NCBI RefSeq assembly: GCF_009451885.1
Contig: NZ_WIAO01000026.1
Location: forward strand, 21,845 to 85,844
DNA length: 64,000 bases
Reading direction: 5' to 3'
Source of the DNA: Glycomyces albidus
Lineage (GTDB): Bacteria; Actinomycetota; Actinomycetes; Mycobacteriales; Micromonosporaceae
This document shows, piece after piece, positions 34,056 to 41,355 of the stretch. The position numbers and the translations under genes were made by a program. The notes under the pieces are model-generated. The model ran no database searches, was not told the origin of the DNA, and saw only the letters and a program-made list of their open reading frames with translations. Within the stretch, counting starts at the first letter, position 1; each line of letters begins with the position of its first letter.

Positions 34056-35804
34056 ATGCAGCGTCGAACCGTACTCGGGGGCGCGGCGGGGGCGCTATGG
34101 TCGGCGCTCGCGCTCGCCTCCCGCGCCAACGCCGAGGAGCGCCCCTCAATGCCCGAACTCACCGGCCCGCCGAGCGCCGGGCCGTACGACGTGACCTTCC
34201 CCGAACATCCGCGCGAACTGCGGTACGGGCCCTGTTCGGAAGCGCGGTTGACCGCCGCCCACGTCGACCTGATCACCCCCCGTTTGAAGTCCTATATGGA
34301 AGGTTCCGCCCCGTCGTTCCCCGGCTTCACCGTCCTCGCCGCCCGCCGCGGCGTGGTCGTGAAGCACGAGGCCGCCGGACACCGGCTCCGCTACTCCGGC
34401 TGGGACGAGGAGACCGAGACCGCGGTCGAGCTCCCCCAGGGCGAGTGGCTGCCGGCCGAGACCGGCACGGTCTACGACCTGGCCTCCATCTCGAAGCTGT
34501 TCACCGCGACCGTGACCGGCCGCCTCATCGACGACCGCGTGGTGGACCTGAAGCACCCGGTGGTCGAGTACCTCCCGGAGTTCGACTCCGCCGACCCCGC
34601 CAAGTCCCCGATCACGCTGGAGCAGCTCCTCTCGCACACCTCGGGGATGATCGCGTTCATCAACCTCTACGGCCAGCCCGACGACGACGCGCGCATGGCG
34701 GCGATCTACCGGCAGCCGCTGCGACGCGTGCCCGGCAGCGGGTACGAGTACTCCGACCTCAACCTGATCGTCCTCGGGAAGGTGCTCGAGCGCGTGACCG
34801 GCCAGCGCCTCGACGAACTGGTCGACGCGTACGTGTGCGAGCCGCTCGGGCTCGCCGACACCGGATACAACCCGGCGGACCGGGCGCGCACCGCCGCGAC
34901 CGAGTACCAGCCGTGGACGGGCCGCGGCATGGTCCACGGCGAGGTCCACGACGAGAACGCGTGGGCGTTCGGCGGCGTCGCCGGGCACGCGGGCGTGTTC
35001 TCGACCGCGTGGGACCTGGCGGTGTTCGGGCAGATGATCCTCAACGGCGGCCGCTACGGCGACGCCGAGATCCTCAGCGAGGCCACCGCCCGCACGGTCT
35101 TCACCGACATGAACTCGCGGCTGGGCGAGGCCGCGGCCCGCGGGCTCGGCTGGCAGCTCGGCCAGCGCTGGTACATGGACGCCATGAGCTCACCGGTCAC
35201 GGTGGGGCACACCGGGTACACCGGCACGTCGATCGTGCTCGACCCCCTCGCGGGCACGCTGCTGGTGCTGCTGACGAACCGGGTCCACCCGACCCGGGGC
35301 CGCGGGACGGCCAGCGCCTACCGGCGGGCGGCCTCGCGGCCGCTGGGCCGGGCGGTGCCGGTGCGGCCAGCGCACGGCCGCGACGCGTGGTACGCGGGGC
35401 AGGTCGACGCGTCCACCGCGACGCTGACGGCCGTGCTGCCGCGCGCGACCGACTGCGCCACGGCGCGGTTCGCGCTCTGGTACGACACCGAGCCCACCGA
35501 CCTGGGGGTGCTCGAGGCGAGCCCGGACGGGTCGGCGTGGACGCCGGTGCCGCTGGAGCTGCGCACCGAGGACCACTGCTGGCGGACCGAGGGAGCGTTC
35601 TCCGGCTACTCGGGGCGCCAGTGGATCAAGGCGTCCGCGAGCCTGCCGGAGCGCACCGCCCTCCTGCGCTGGCGGTACACGTCCGACCCGGTCTACCAGG
35701 GCCGGGGCGTGTACGTCGACGACGTCGAGGTCCGCGAGGGCCGCGCCGTCCTGTGGGACGGCGACGGCTTCGAGGCGGTCGGCTGGGAGCGCGTGAAGGA
35801 CTAG
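34056..35804 (+). CDS. amiE: AmiE-type N-acetylmuramyl-L-alanine amidase (beta-lactamase fold) with extra C-terminal domain
   Basis: Serine hydrolase (582 aa) of the beta-lactamase/DD-peptidase fold. SxxK is Ser144-Ile-Ser-Lys147, the second motif is Tyr-Ser-Asp-Leu-Asn (YSDLN) and the third is GHTGYTG. By position after nagZ-namZ it corresponds to Bacillus AmiE, which strips peptides from MurNAc so that NamZ can act. Tat-type signal QRRTVLGG. Residues beyond about 430 form an extra module (LRWRYTSDPVYQGRGVYVDDVEV) resembling the jelly-roll domain at the C-terminus of immune-inhibitor-A peptidases, probably wall or substrate binding. AGGAG precedes the ATG. Confidence 0.88.
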   Translation: MQRRTVLGGAAGALWSALALASRANAEERPSMPELTGPPSAGPYDVTFPEHPRELRYGPCSEARLTAAHVDLITPRLKSYMEGSAPSFPGFTVLAARRGVVVKHEAAGHRLRYSGWDEETETAVELPQGEWLPAETGTVYDLASISKLFTATVTGRLIDDRVVDLKHPVVEYLPEFDSADPAKSPITLEQLLSHTSGMIAFINLYGQPDDDARMAAIYRQPLRRVPGSGYEYSDLNLIVLGKVLERVTGQRLDELVDAYVCEPLGLADTGYNPADRARTAATEYQPWTGRGMVHGEVHDENAWAFGGVAGHAGVFSTAWDLAVFGQMILNGGRYGDAEILSEATARTVFTDMNSRLGEAAARGLGWQLGQRWYMDAMSSPVTVGHTGYTGTSIVLDPLAGTLLVLLTNRVHPTRGRGTASAYRRAASRPLGRAVPVRPAHGRDAWYAGQVDASTATLTAVLPRATDCATARFALWYDTEPTDLGVLEASPDGSAWTPVPLELRTEDHCWRTEGAFSGYSGRQWIKASASLPERTALLRWRYTSDPVYQGRGVYVDDVEVREGRAVLWDGDGFEAVGWERVKD

Positions 35805-35810
35805 GGAGCC

Positions 35811-36815
35811 CTAGACCATCGGGTGCGGGGCGTAGCGGTCGGCGAGCCAGTCCATGACCTTGTCGGCCTCCGCGTCGGCCACCTTGTGCTCGGGGTGGGC
35901 GTCGTACCAGGCGACCACCTCGCGCGCGCCGAGCTTGTACGGCGTGGTGCGCTGCCCGAACGCGGGGACGAGCCGCTTGATCTTGGTGTTGTCGAAGACC
36001 ATCGAGTGGGCCTTGTCGCCCAGGAGGCCCGGGCCCCAGCCGGGGTCCGCGGCGGCGATCGCGTCCGAGGGGACGTGGACCAGGCGCGGCTCGGCGACGC
36101 CCGCGGCGTCCGCCACGTACGTGAAGATCTGGTTCCAGGTGGGGGCCTCGTCGCCGGTGATGTGGAACGCCTCGCCGATGGCGGCCTCCTGGCCGAGGAG
36201 GCCGGTGAACCCGACCGCGAAGTCCCGGGCGTGGGTGATGGTCCACAGCGACGTGCCGTCCCCGTGGACGATGACGGGCTTGCCGGCCCGCATGCGCTCG
36301 ACGACGGTCCAGCCGCCGTCGAAGGGCAGCATGGTCTCGTCGTAGGTGTGGGAGGGCCGCACGATGGTCGCGGGGAAGCCGTCCTCGCGGTAGGCGGCGG
36401 TGAGGATCTCCTCGCAGGCGATCTTGTCGCGCGAGTACTGCCAGAACGGGTTGCGCAGCGGGGTCGACTCGGTGATCGGCAGGTGCGTGGGCGGGGTCTG
36501 GTAGGCGCTCGCGGAGGAGATGAACAGGTACTGGCCGGTCCGGCCGGCGAACAGCTCGATGTCGCGGCGGACCTGCTCGGGCGTGAACACGACCCAGTTC
36601 ACGACGGCGTCGAAGACGCGGTCGCCGAGGACGCCGCGCACGGCCGCGGGGTCGCCCGCGTCGGCGGTGAGGACCTCGACCTCGGGCGGCAGCGACCGCT
36701 CGGCGGTGCGGCCGCGGTTGAGGACGGTGACGTCGAGGCCCTGCGCGACGGCTTCGCGCACGCAGGAGGTGGAGATCCGGCCGGTACCGCCGATGAACAG
36801 GACGCTGACGCTCAC
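35811..36815 (-). CDS. NAD-dependent epimerase/dehydratase-family protein
   Basis: Extended short-chain dehydrogenase (334 aa) with an N-terminal Rossmann loop FIGGTGRIS (near residue 7). Tyr in WQYSRDK provides the YxxxK-type catalytic pair, and SSASAYQ gives the Ser. The family includes nucleotide-sugar epimerases and isoflavone-reductase-like enzymes; no partner genes reveal a substrate. GTG start at 36815 is preceded by AGAGGG. It converges on amiE with 6 bp between stops; both stops lie in the palindrome CTAGGGAGCCCTAG (35801-35814). Confidence 0.88.
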   Translation of the reverse strand: MSVSVLFIGGTGRISTSCVREAVAQGLDVTVLNRGRTAERSLPPEVEVLTADAGDPAAVRGVLGDRVFDAVVNWVVFTPEQVRRDIELFAGRTGQYLFISSASAYQTPPTHLPITESTPLRNPFWQYSRDKIACEEILTAAYREDGFPATIVRPSHTYDETMLPFDGGWTVVERMRAGKPVIVHGDGTSLWTITHARDFAVGFTGLLGQEAAIGEAFHITGDEAPTWNQIFTYVADAAGVAEPRLVHVPSDAIAAADPGWGPGLLGDKAHSMVFDNTKIKRLVPAFGQRTTPYKLGAREVVAWYDAHPEHKVADAEADKVMDWLADRYAPHPMV

Positions 36816-36973
36816 GTTGGACCCTCTTATCTTGATCGCTGCTTGGACGTGGACCACCCTACTCGCGCCCGCGCACCGGACCACCGGGTCGCGGCGGAGC
36901 AGGGGGTCGTTCGGATCGCGGCGATCGCGGTCGGGCCCGAAGCGGCGTGCGCGTCGGTCTCGCTCGCGGTCGC

Positions 36974-37153
36974 TCAGCGCCGGATGCGGCGGCCGTAGCG
37001 GCGCAGCGAGCGCGTCTCGCCGCCGACGAGCATGCCGACGACGAAGCCGAGTGCGCCGAGCAGGATCGCGAGGACGAGGCCGTTCACGCCGCCCGCGATG
37101 AACGCGACGGCGACGAGCAGGCCGGTGACGAGGCCGATGGCGGAGGCTGGCAT
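36974..37153 (-). CDS. DUF2273-like small membrane protein
   Basis: Protein of 59 aa with two hydrophobic helices (GLVTGLLVAVAFIAG and LVLAILLGALGFVVGML) and a basic tail (RRYGRRIRR). This matches the small DUF2273 integral membrane proteins, which in other actinomycetes accompany Asp23-family proteins; none is here. ATG at 37153 has GGGAG 6 nt upstream. Function unknown. Confidence 0.75.
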   Translation of the reverse strand: MPASAIGLVTGLLVAVAFIAGGVNGLVLAILLGALGFVVGMLVGGETRSLRRYGRRIRR

Positions 37154-37235
37154 CGGGGACTCCCTTCGTTCCACTGTGGCTACCCGCCGGGCGCGCGGCC
37201 CAATCGTGTCGGAGGGTCCGGGCACAATCGGGGGC

Positions 37236-37871
37236 GTGAGCCATCCTGACGCCTCCGTTCCGTGGGGCCGCCCCGCGGTCGACTCGATTCCGCTGCCGCC
37301 CTTCGCCGATCCCGACGAGCACGTCCGCTTCACGCGGGCCCTCCAACTGCACGTGGCGCTGACCGACGAGGGCGCGCCCTCGCTCGCGGCGAAGGTCCTC
37401 GCCGAAGCGCTCGCGCTGCAGGGGCAGGGGGCGGAGCTGACGCCGCTGGAGCTGACCGTCGCCTTGTCGACGTTCTTCCCCGCGCCGTGGACGCCCGCCG
37501 CGCTCGCGGCGGCCCTGGAGCCGCGCGACCGCTTCGGGCCCCGCGAGCTCGGGGACGGGAGCTGGGCCTGGCTGTACGACCCCGACTTCACCGCGGTGCC
37601 GCGGCCCGGGGGCGGCTGGGAGGTCGAGCGGCACGAGCGCGGCTCGCGCCGCGCGTACGCGTCGCTCGAGCACGAGGGCGACCTGGTGCTCATGTGGATG
37701 GACCACTACCAGACCCGGTTCGCGTACCCGTACGCGTGGCGGGCCGACGAGCGCGCCGCCGCGGCCCTGGCCGAGCCGGCGCGGGCGGTCCGTCGCGCGC
37801 ACGCGGCCGACGCCGCGAAACCGTACCTGGCAAACTGGCGGGCCGAGCGCGAGCAGTACCTGGCGCGCTGA
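37236..37871 (+). CDS. Hypothetical protein
   Basis: Protein of 211 aa I do not recognise. It is soluble, rich in Ala and aromatic residues (WAWLYDPDF, MWMDHYQTRFAYPYAW), with no signal peptide or membrane segment. GTG start at 37236 follows GGGGGC; a -10-like CACAAT also ends 7 nt before it, so a leaderless start is possible. The gene diverges from the DUF2273 gene and has typical local codon bias, which supports it being real. Confidence 0.65.
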   Translation: MSHPDASVPWGRPAVDSIPLPPFADPDEHVRFTRALQLHVALTDEGAPSLAAKVLAEALALQGQGAELTPLELTVALSTFFPAPWTPAALAAALEPRDRFGPRELGDGSWAWLYDPDFTAVPRPGGGWEVERHERGSRRAYASLEHEGDLVLMWMDHYQTRFAYPYAWRADERAAAALAEPARAVRRAHAADAAKPYLANWRAEREQYLAR

Positions 37872-37950
37872 GTCGCGGGTCCCTGACCAGCGCCGCCAGG
37901 GGAAACGGGCGCAGTCCCGGCACACTTATTCTCATGCTTTATCGAAGGGG

Positions 37951-37994
37951 TTGACATTACCGGGGCGCCCTGACATCATCGACGAATCTCGATG
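37951..37994 (+). promoter_or_regulatory. GH30 promoter with downstream inverted repeat
   Basis: -35 TTGACA (37951-37956), 17 bp, -10 CATCAT (37974-37979), overlapped by the inverted repeat CATCGA-N6-TCGATG (37977-37994). The repeat covers the predicted transcription start, a normal repressor position. The GH30 start lies 15 bp further on. Confidence 0.6.
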
Positions 37995-38009
37995 TATTGG
38001 AGGGCCGCC

Positions 38010-39467
38010 ATGCGCCGTCGCACACTCTTCACCGCCGCCGGGACCGGAGCACTCGCAGCGGGCGCGGTGCCCGCCGCCGCCCGGGCCGACTACACGACCG
38101 CGGTCAACCCCGCGACCACCTGGGGGACCTGGGAGGGCTGGGGCACCTCGCTGTGCTGGTGGGGCCGGGCCTTCGGGAACCGCAACGACATCGCCGACCT
38201 CATGTTCACCCGCAACAACGTCACCTACAACGGCGCCTCGGTGCCGGGCCTGGGCATGAACATCGTGCGCTACAACGCCGGCGCGTGCTCCTGGAACTCG
38301 ATCAACGGCGAGTCCATGGTGGTCTCGCCGAACATGATGCGCTCGCGGCAGATGGACGGGTACTGGCTCGACTGGAACTCCAGCGACCCGGCCTCCTCGA
38401 GCTGGAACTGGTTCGTCGACAGCGCCCAGCGGAACATGATGTGGAAGGCCCGCGACCGCGGGGCGAACATCTTCGAGCTGTTCTCGAACTCGCCCATGTG
38501 GTGGATGTGCGTCAACCACAACCCCTCCGGCGGCGCCGACGGCAACGCCGACAACCTCCAGTCGTGGAACCGGCGGCAGCACGCGGTGTACATGGCCACG
38601 ATCGCGAAGTACGCGCACGACAACTGGGGGGTCGACTTCGACTACGTGGACCCGTTCAACGAGCCGATCGCGAACTGGTGGACCGCCACCGGGACCCAGG
38701 AGGGGTGCCACTTCACCGTCCCGACCCAGTCGATCGTCATCGACCACCTGCGGGCCGAACTCGACGCGCGCGGGCTGTCGTGGATGCCGATCACCGCCTC
38801 CGACGAGTCCCTCTACGACCAGGCCGTGAGCACCTGGAACGGGCTCACCTCCTCGGCGAGGAGCAAGATCGCCAAGGTCAACGTGCACGGCTACCAGTAC
38901 GAGGGAGGGCGCCGCGACTCCGTCTACAACGCGGCCCGCGCCGCAGGGAAGCGGCTGTGGAACTCCGAGTACGGCGAGAGCGACGCCTCCGGCCTGCGCC
39001 TGGCCCGCAACCTCAACCTCGACTTCCGGTGGCTGCACCCGACCGGCTGGTGCTACTGGCAGGTCCTCGACGGCGGCGGCTGGGGCCTGATCCAGGCCGA
39101 CAACGAGAACGGGACGCTCGGCGCGGTCAACACCAAGTACTTCGTGTACGCCCAGTACGCCCGGCACATCCGCCCCGGCATGACGATCATCGACGGCGGC
39201 GAGGCGAACACCGTCGCCGCCCACGACCCGGCCTCGGGGAAGCTCGTCATCGTCACGACGAACTACGGTACGGCGCAGACGGTCACGTACGACCTCTCGG
39301 CCTTCGGCACGGTCCCGAACGGGACGGCGGTCCGCTGGTCGACCCAGACGAACGGCTCCGAGCGGTACGCGCGCCACACCGACACGACCGTGTCCTCGAA
39401 GCGGTTCTCCCGGGCGTTCCCGGCGAACACGGTGATGACCTTCGAGATCGAGGGCGTCCGCCGCTGA
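38010..39467 (+). CDS. GH30 endo-beta-1,6-galactanase, secreted
   Basis: Secreted glycoside hydrolase (485 aa) of GH30, closest in motif pattern to actinomycete and fungal endo-beta-1,6-galactanases, which attack arabinogalactan side chains. Tat-type signal MRRRTLFTAAG, cleavage near AARA. Acid/base Glu218 in DPFNEPIANWW and nucleophile Glu320 in NSEYGES; a C-terminal beta-sandwich (about 400-485) follows. ATG at 38010 has GGAGG 7 nt upstream. Fits with the GH42 beta-galactosidase and sugar importer at the left edge as a galactan-using set. Confidence 0.9.
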   Translation: MRRRTLFTAAGTGALAAGAVPAAARADYTTAVNPATTWGTWEGWGTSLCWWGRAFGNRNDIADLMFTRNNVTYNGASVPGLGMNIVRYNAGACSWNSINGESMVVSPNMMRSRQMDGYWLDWNSSDPASSSWNWFVDSAQRNMMWKARDRGANIFELFSNSPMWWMCVNHNPSGGADGNADNLQSWNRRQHAVYMATIAKYAHDNWGVDFDYVDPFNEPIANWWTATGTQEGCHFTVPTQSIVIDHLRAELDARGLSWMPITASDESLYDQAVSTWNGLTSSARSKIAKVNVHGYQYEGGRRDSVYNAARAAGKRLWNSEYGESDASGLRLARNLNLDFRWLHPTGWCYWQVLDGGGWGLIQADNENGTLGAVNTKYFVYAQYARHIRPGMTIIDGGEANTVAAHDPASGKLVIVTTNYGTAQTVTYDLSAFGTVPNGTAVRWSTQTNGSERYARHTDTTVSSKRFSRAFPANTVMTFEIEGVRR

Positions 39468-39472
39468 ACACG

Positions 39473-39507
39473 CCGACGGCACCGGCCCCGGGGGCCGGTG
39501 CCGTCGG
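39473..39507. terminator. Bidirectional terminator
   Basis: Perfect 17-bp stem (39473-39489 with 39491-39507) around a minimal loop, in the 51-bp gap between convergent GH30 and esterase genes. GC-rich without a T-run. Confidence 0.85.
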
Positions 39508-39518
39508 CGCCGGGGTGG

Positions 39519-40601
39519 CTATGCGGCGTCGAGGATCGGATCGAGGGCCTCGAACCAGTTGGCGGCCAGCTTGACGTAGCCGTCCTCGTCGGGGTGGACG
39601 CCGTCGTAGGTGTCGACCGAGGGCACCCAGCCGGTGTGCTGGTCGACCACGACGATCGGGGACTCCGCAGTGGAGTGCGCGGCGGCCCAGGCCGGGATCT
39701 GGGCGTTGAAGTCGACCATGCGCTGCGGGCAGTCCGCGCAGTTGCTCGGCACCAGCGGGATGAGCTGCGCCGCGAGGATCACCGCGTCCGGGTTGAGCTC
39801 GCGCAGGTCCCCGACGAGGGTCGTGTAGGCCGCGAGGATCGTCGCCGGCGGGATCGAGGACCAGACGTCGTTGGTGGCGAAGTGGAGCAGCAGCACGTCC
39901 GGGGTGTTCTGCTCCAGCCAGGAGCGCACGCTGCCGTTGTTCACCGACTGGGTGACCAGGAAGCCGCCGTGCCCTTCGTGGTCGGGGTCCGAGCCGGCCG
40001 GGTTGCAGGCCTGGGAGAGCGAGCCGACGAAGTCGACGTCGTGGCCGGCCTGGTCGAGGAGCTGCCAGAGGTTGCCGCGCCAGCAGCCGGGGCTGCCGGT
40101 GATCGAGTCGCCGAGCGGCATGATCCTGACGGCCTCGCCGGGCGGGTCGGTCGGGTCGTCGGTGGTCGGCGGGTCCGTGGGGTCGTCGATCTGGCCGTCG
40201 CAGACGTCGCCGTTGATCGAGACGGCCGTGGGGGCGGCCGTGCTGCCGGAGCCGATGAAGCCGAAGACCTCGCGGGTCTGCCCGGCGGCGACGGTCGCGT
40301 TCCAGCCGACGTCGGAGCCGGAGAACGCGGTACCGCTCTGGCTCCAGGAGACGTTCCAGGCGCTGGAGACGGTCGTGCCGGCGGGGAAGGTCCACTCGAG
40401 GTCCCAGCCGTCGATGGCCTCGCCCGCGGTGATGGCGACGTTGGCCTGGAAGCCCGAGCCCCAGCTGCTGACCACGGTGTAGTCGACCTCGCATCCGTCC
40501 TCGGCGAGTGCCAGGTCCGCCGGGCCGAGTGTCAGTGCGCCGATGCCGACCGCCGTCGCGGCGGCGGCCGCGAGGGCGGTGCGCTTGCGATTGCTTCGCA
40601 T
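39519..40601 (-). CDS. Secreted SGNH/GDSL esterase with N-terminal CBM2
   Basis: Secreted two-domain protein (360 aa): signal peptide (1-34), family 2 cellulose/xylan-binding module (about 37-135, Cys37 and Cys134 likely disulfide-bonded), a Thr/Pro/Asp linker (TDPPTTDDPTDPP), and an SGNH hydrolase domain. The catalytic Ser166 is in GDSIT, with FATNDVW and DGVHPDEDGY supplying the oxyanion Asn and the Asp/His. This resembles CE3-type acetyl-xylan esterases. ATG at 40601 has AGGAG upstream. A CebR/CelR-like operator in its leader predicts cello-oligosaccharide induction. Confidence 0.9.
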   Translation of the reverse strand: MRSNRKRTALAAAAATAVGIGALTLGPADLALAEDGCEVDYTVVSSWGSGFQANVAITAGEAIDGWDLEWTFPAGTTVSSAWNVSWSQSGTAFSGSDVGWNATVAAGQTREVFGFIGSGSTAAPTAVSINGDVCDGQIDDPTDPPTTDDPTDPPGEAVRIMPLGDSITGSPGCWRGNLWQLLDQAGHDVDFVGSLSQACNPAGSDPDHEGHGGFLVTQSVNNGSVRSWLEQNTPDVLLLHFATNDVWSSIPPATILAAYTTLVGDLRELNPDAVILAAQLIPLVPSNCADCPQRMVDFNAQIPAWAAAHSTAESPIVVVDQHTGWVPSVDTYDGVHPDEDGYVKLAANWFEALDPILDAA

Positions 40602-40620
40602 GCCGATCTCCTTAGGACTC

Positions 40621-40678
40621 CGGGAGCGCTCCCAGAGCGCTTCGGCAGATCATACCGACTTTGTATTTGTATAGTCAA
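40621..40678 (-). promoter_or_regulatory. Promoter with CebR/CelR-like operator
   Basis: Minus strand: -35 TTGACT (40673-40678), 18 bp, -10 TATGAT (40649-40654). The palindrome TGGGAGCGCTCCCG (40621-40634) lies just downstream and matches 13 of 14 bases of the known actinomycete cellulase operator TGGGAGCGCTCCCA bound by the LacI-family repressors CebR and CelR. Confidence 0.8.
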
Positions 40679-40750
40679 GTGTCTGAATATTCTTGGAGAC
40701 GGTCCGGTGCATCGAGAACCCTTGGCGGACAAAGGATCACGATGCTCGAA

Positions 40751-40780
40751 CCGGCGGCGGGCCCTCCCGGGCCCGCCGCC
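40751..40780 (-). terminator. Terminator of the permease-GNAT operon
   Basis: Perfect 13-bp stem, CGGCGGCGGGCCC (40751-40763) with its complement (40768-40780), 4-nt loop, 5 bp beyond the GNAT stop on the minus strand. Confidence 0.8.
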
Positions 40781-40785
40781 GTCGT

Positions 40786-41355
40786 TCAGGCGGCCTGCGG
40801 CTCGCGCCACATCGGATAGAGGTACGGTCCCCCGTCGGCGAGGCCGTACCGCTCGCCGAGCGGCTCGTAGCCGAGCTTCCCGTACAGTTTCGCGGTCTCG
40901 GGCGAGACCGCCTCGAGGTAGGCCGGAATGCCGTCCCGGTCGAGGACCCGGTGGTGGCGCTGGAGCATCGCGGTCGCGATCCCGTTGCCGCGCTGCTCCT
41001 TCCGCACCCCGACGAGCGCTATGTAGTGGTGCGGGGCGTCAGGGTGGTGCGCCTCCATCACCTCGTCGAGGCGGCGGAACCGGTCGATGTGGGGCCCGCA
41101 CGCGGCGAGCATCCGCTCGTCGTAGTCGGGGATCGGCGGCGCTTCGGCGGTGTGGTCGAACCACACCACCGCGCCGTCGAGGTCGCCCGAGGTGACCACG
41201 CCGCCGTGCCCGAGGGCGTGCTCGACGAGGAGCTCGAACTGGCCGCGGACGGCCTCGAGCCGCTCGTCCGGGTCGTCCACGAGCCAGCGGGCGGTGGGCA
41301 GGTCGTTGAACTCGCGGGCGAGCATCGCCGCCACGGCCCCGTACGCGCTATTCAC
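40786..41355 (-). CDS. GNAT-family N-acetyltransferase
   Basis: Acetyl-CoA-dependent acyltransferase of 189 aa. The acetyl-CoA loop motif VGVRKEQRGNGIATAML (motif A, R/Q-x-x-G-x-G/A) lies near residue 117, with the C-terminal KLYGKLGYEPLGE region. GTG start at 41355 overlaps the amino-acid permease stop by 8 bp, so the two are co-translated. The substrate is unknown; linkage to the permease hints at an amine or amino acid. Confidence 0.88.
   Translation of the reverse strand: MNSAYGAVAAMLAREFNDLPTARWLVDDPDERLEAVRGQFELLVEHALGHGGVVTSGDLDGAVVWFDHTAEAPPIPDYDERMLAACGPHIDRFRRLDEVMEAHHPDAPHHYIALVGVRKEQRGNGIATAMLQRHHRVLDRDGIPAYLEAVSPETAKLYGKLGYEPLGERYGLADGGPYLYPMWREPQAA

Noticed and set aside
35801..35814. 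Palindrome CTAGGGAGCCCTAG as a regulatory site
   Set aside because: It is formed by the two convergent stop codons and flanking bases; at most a weak terminator.
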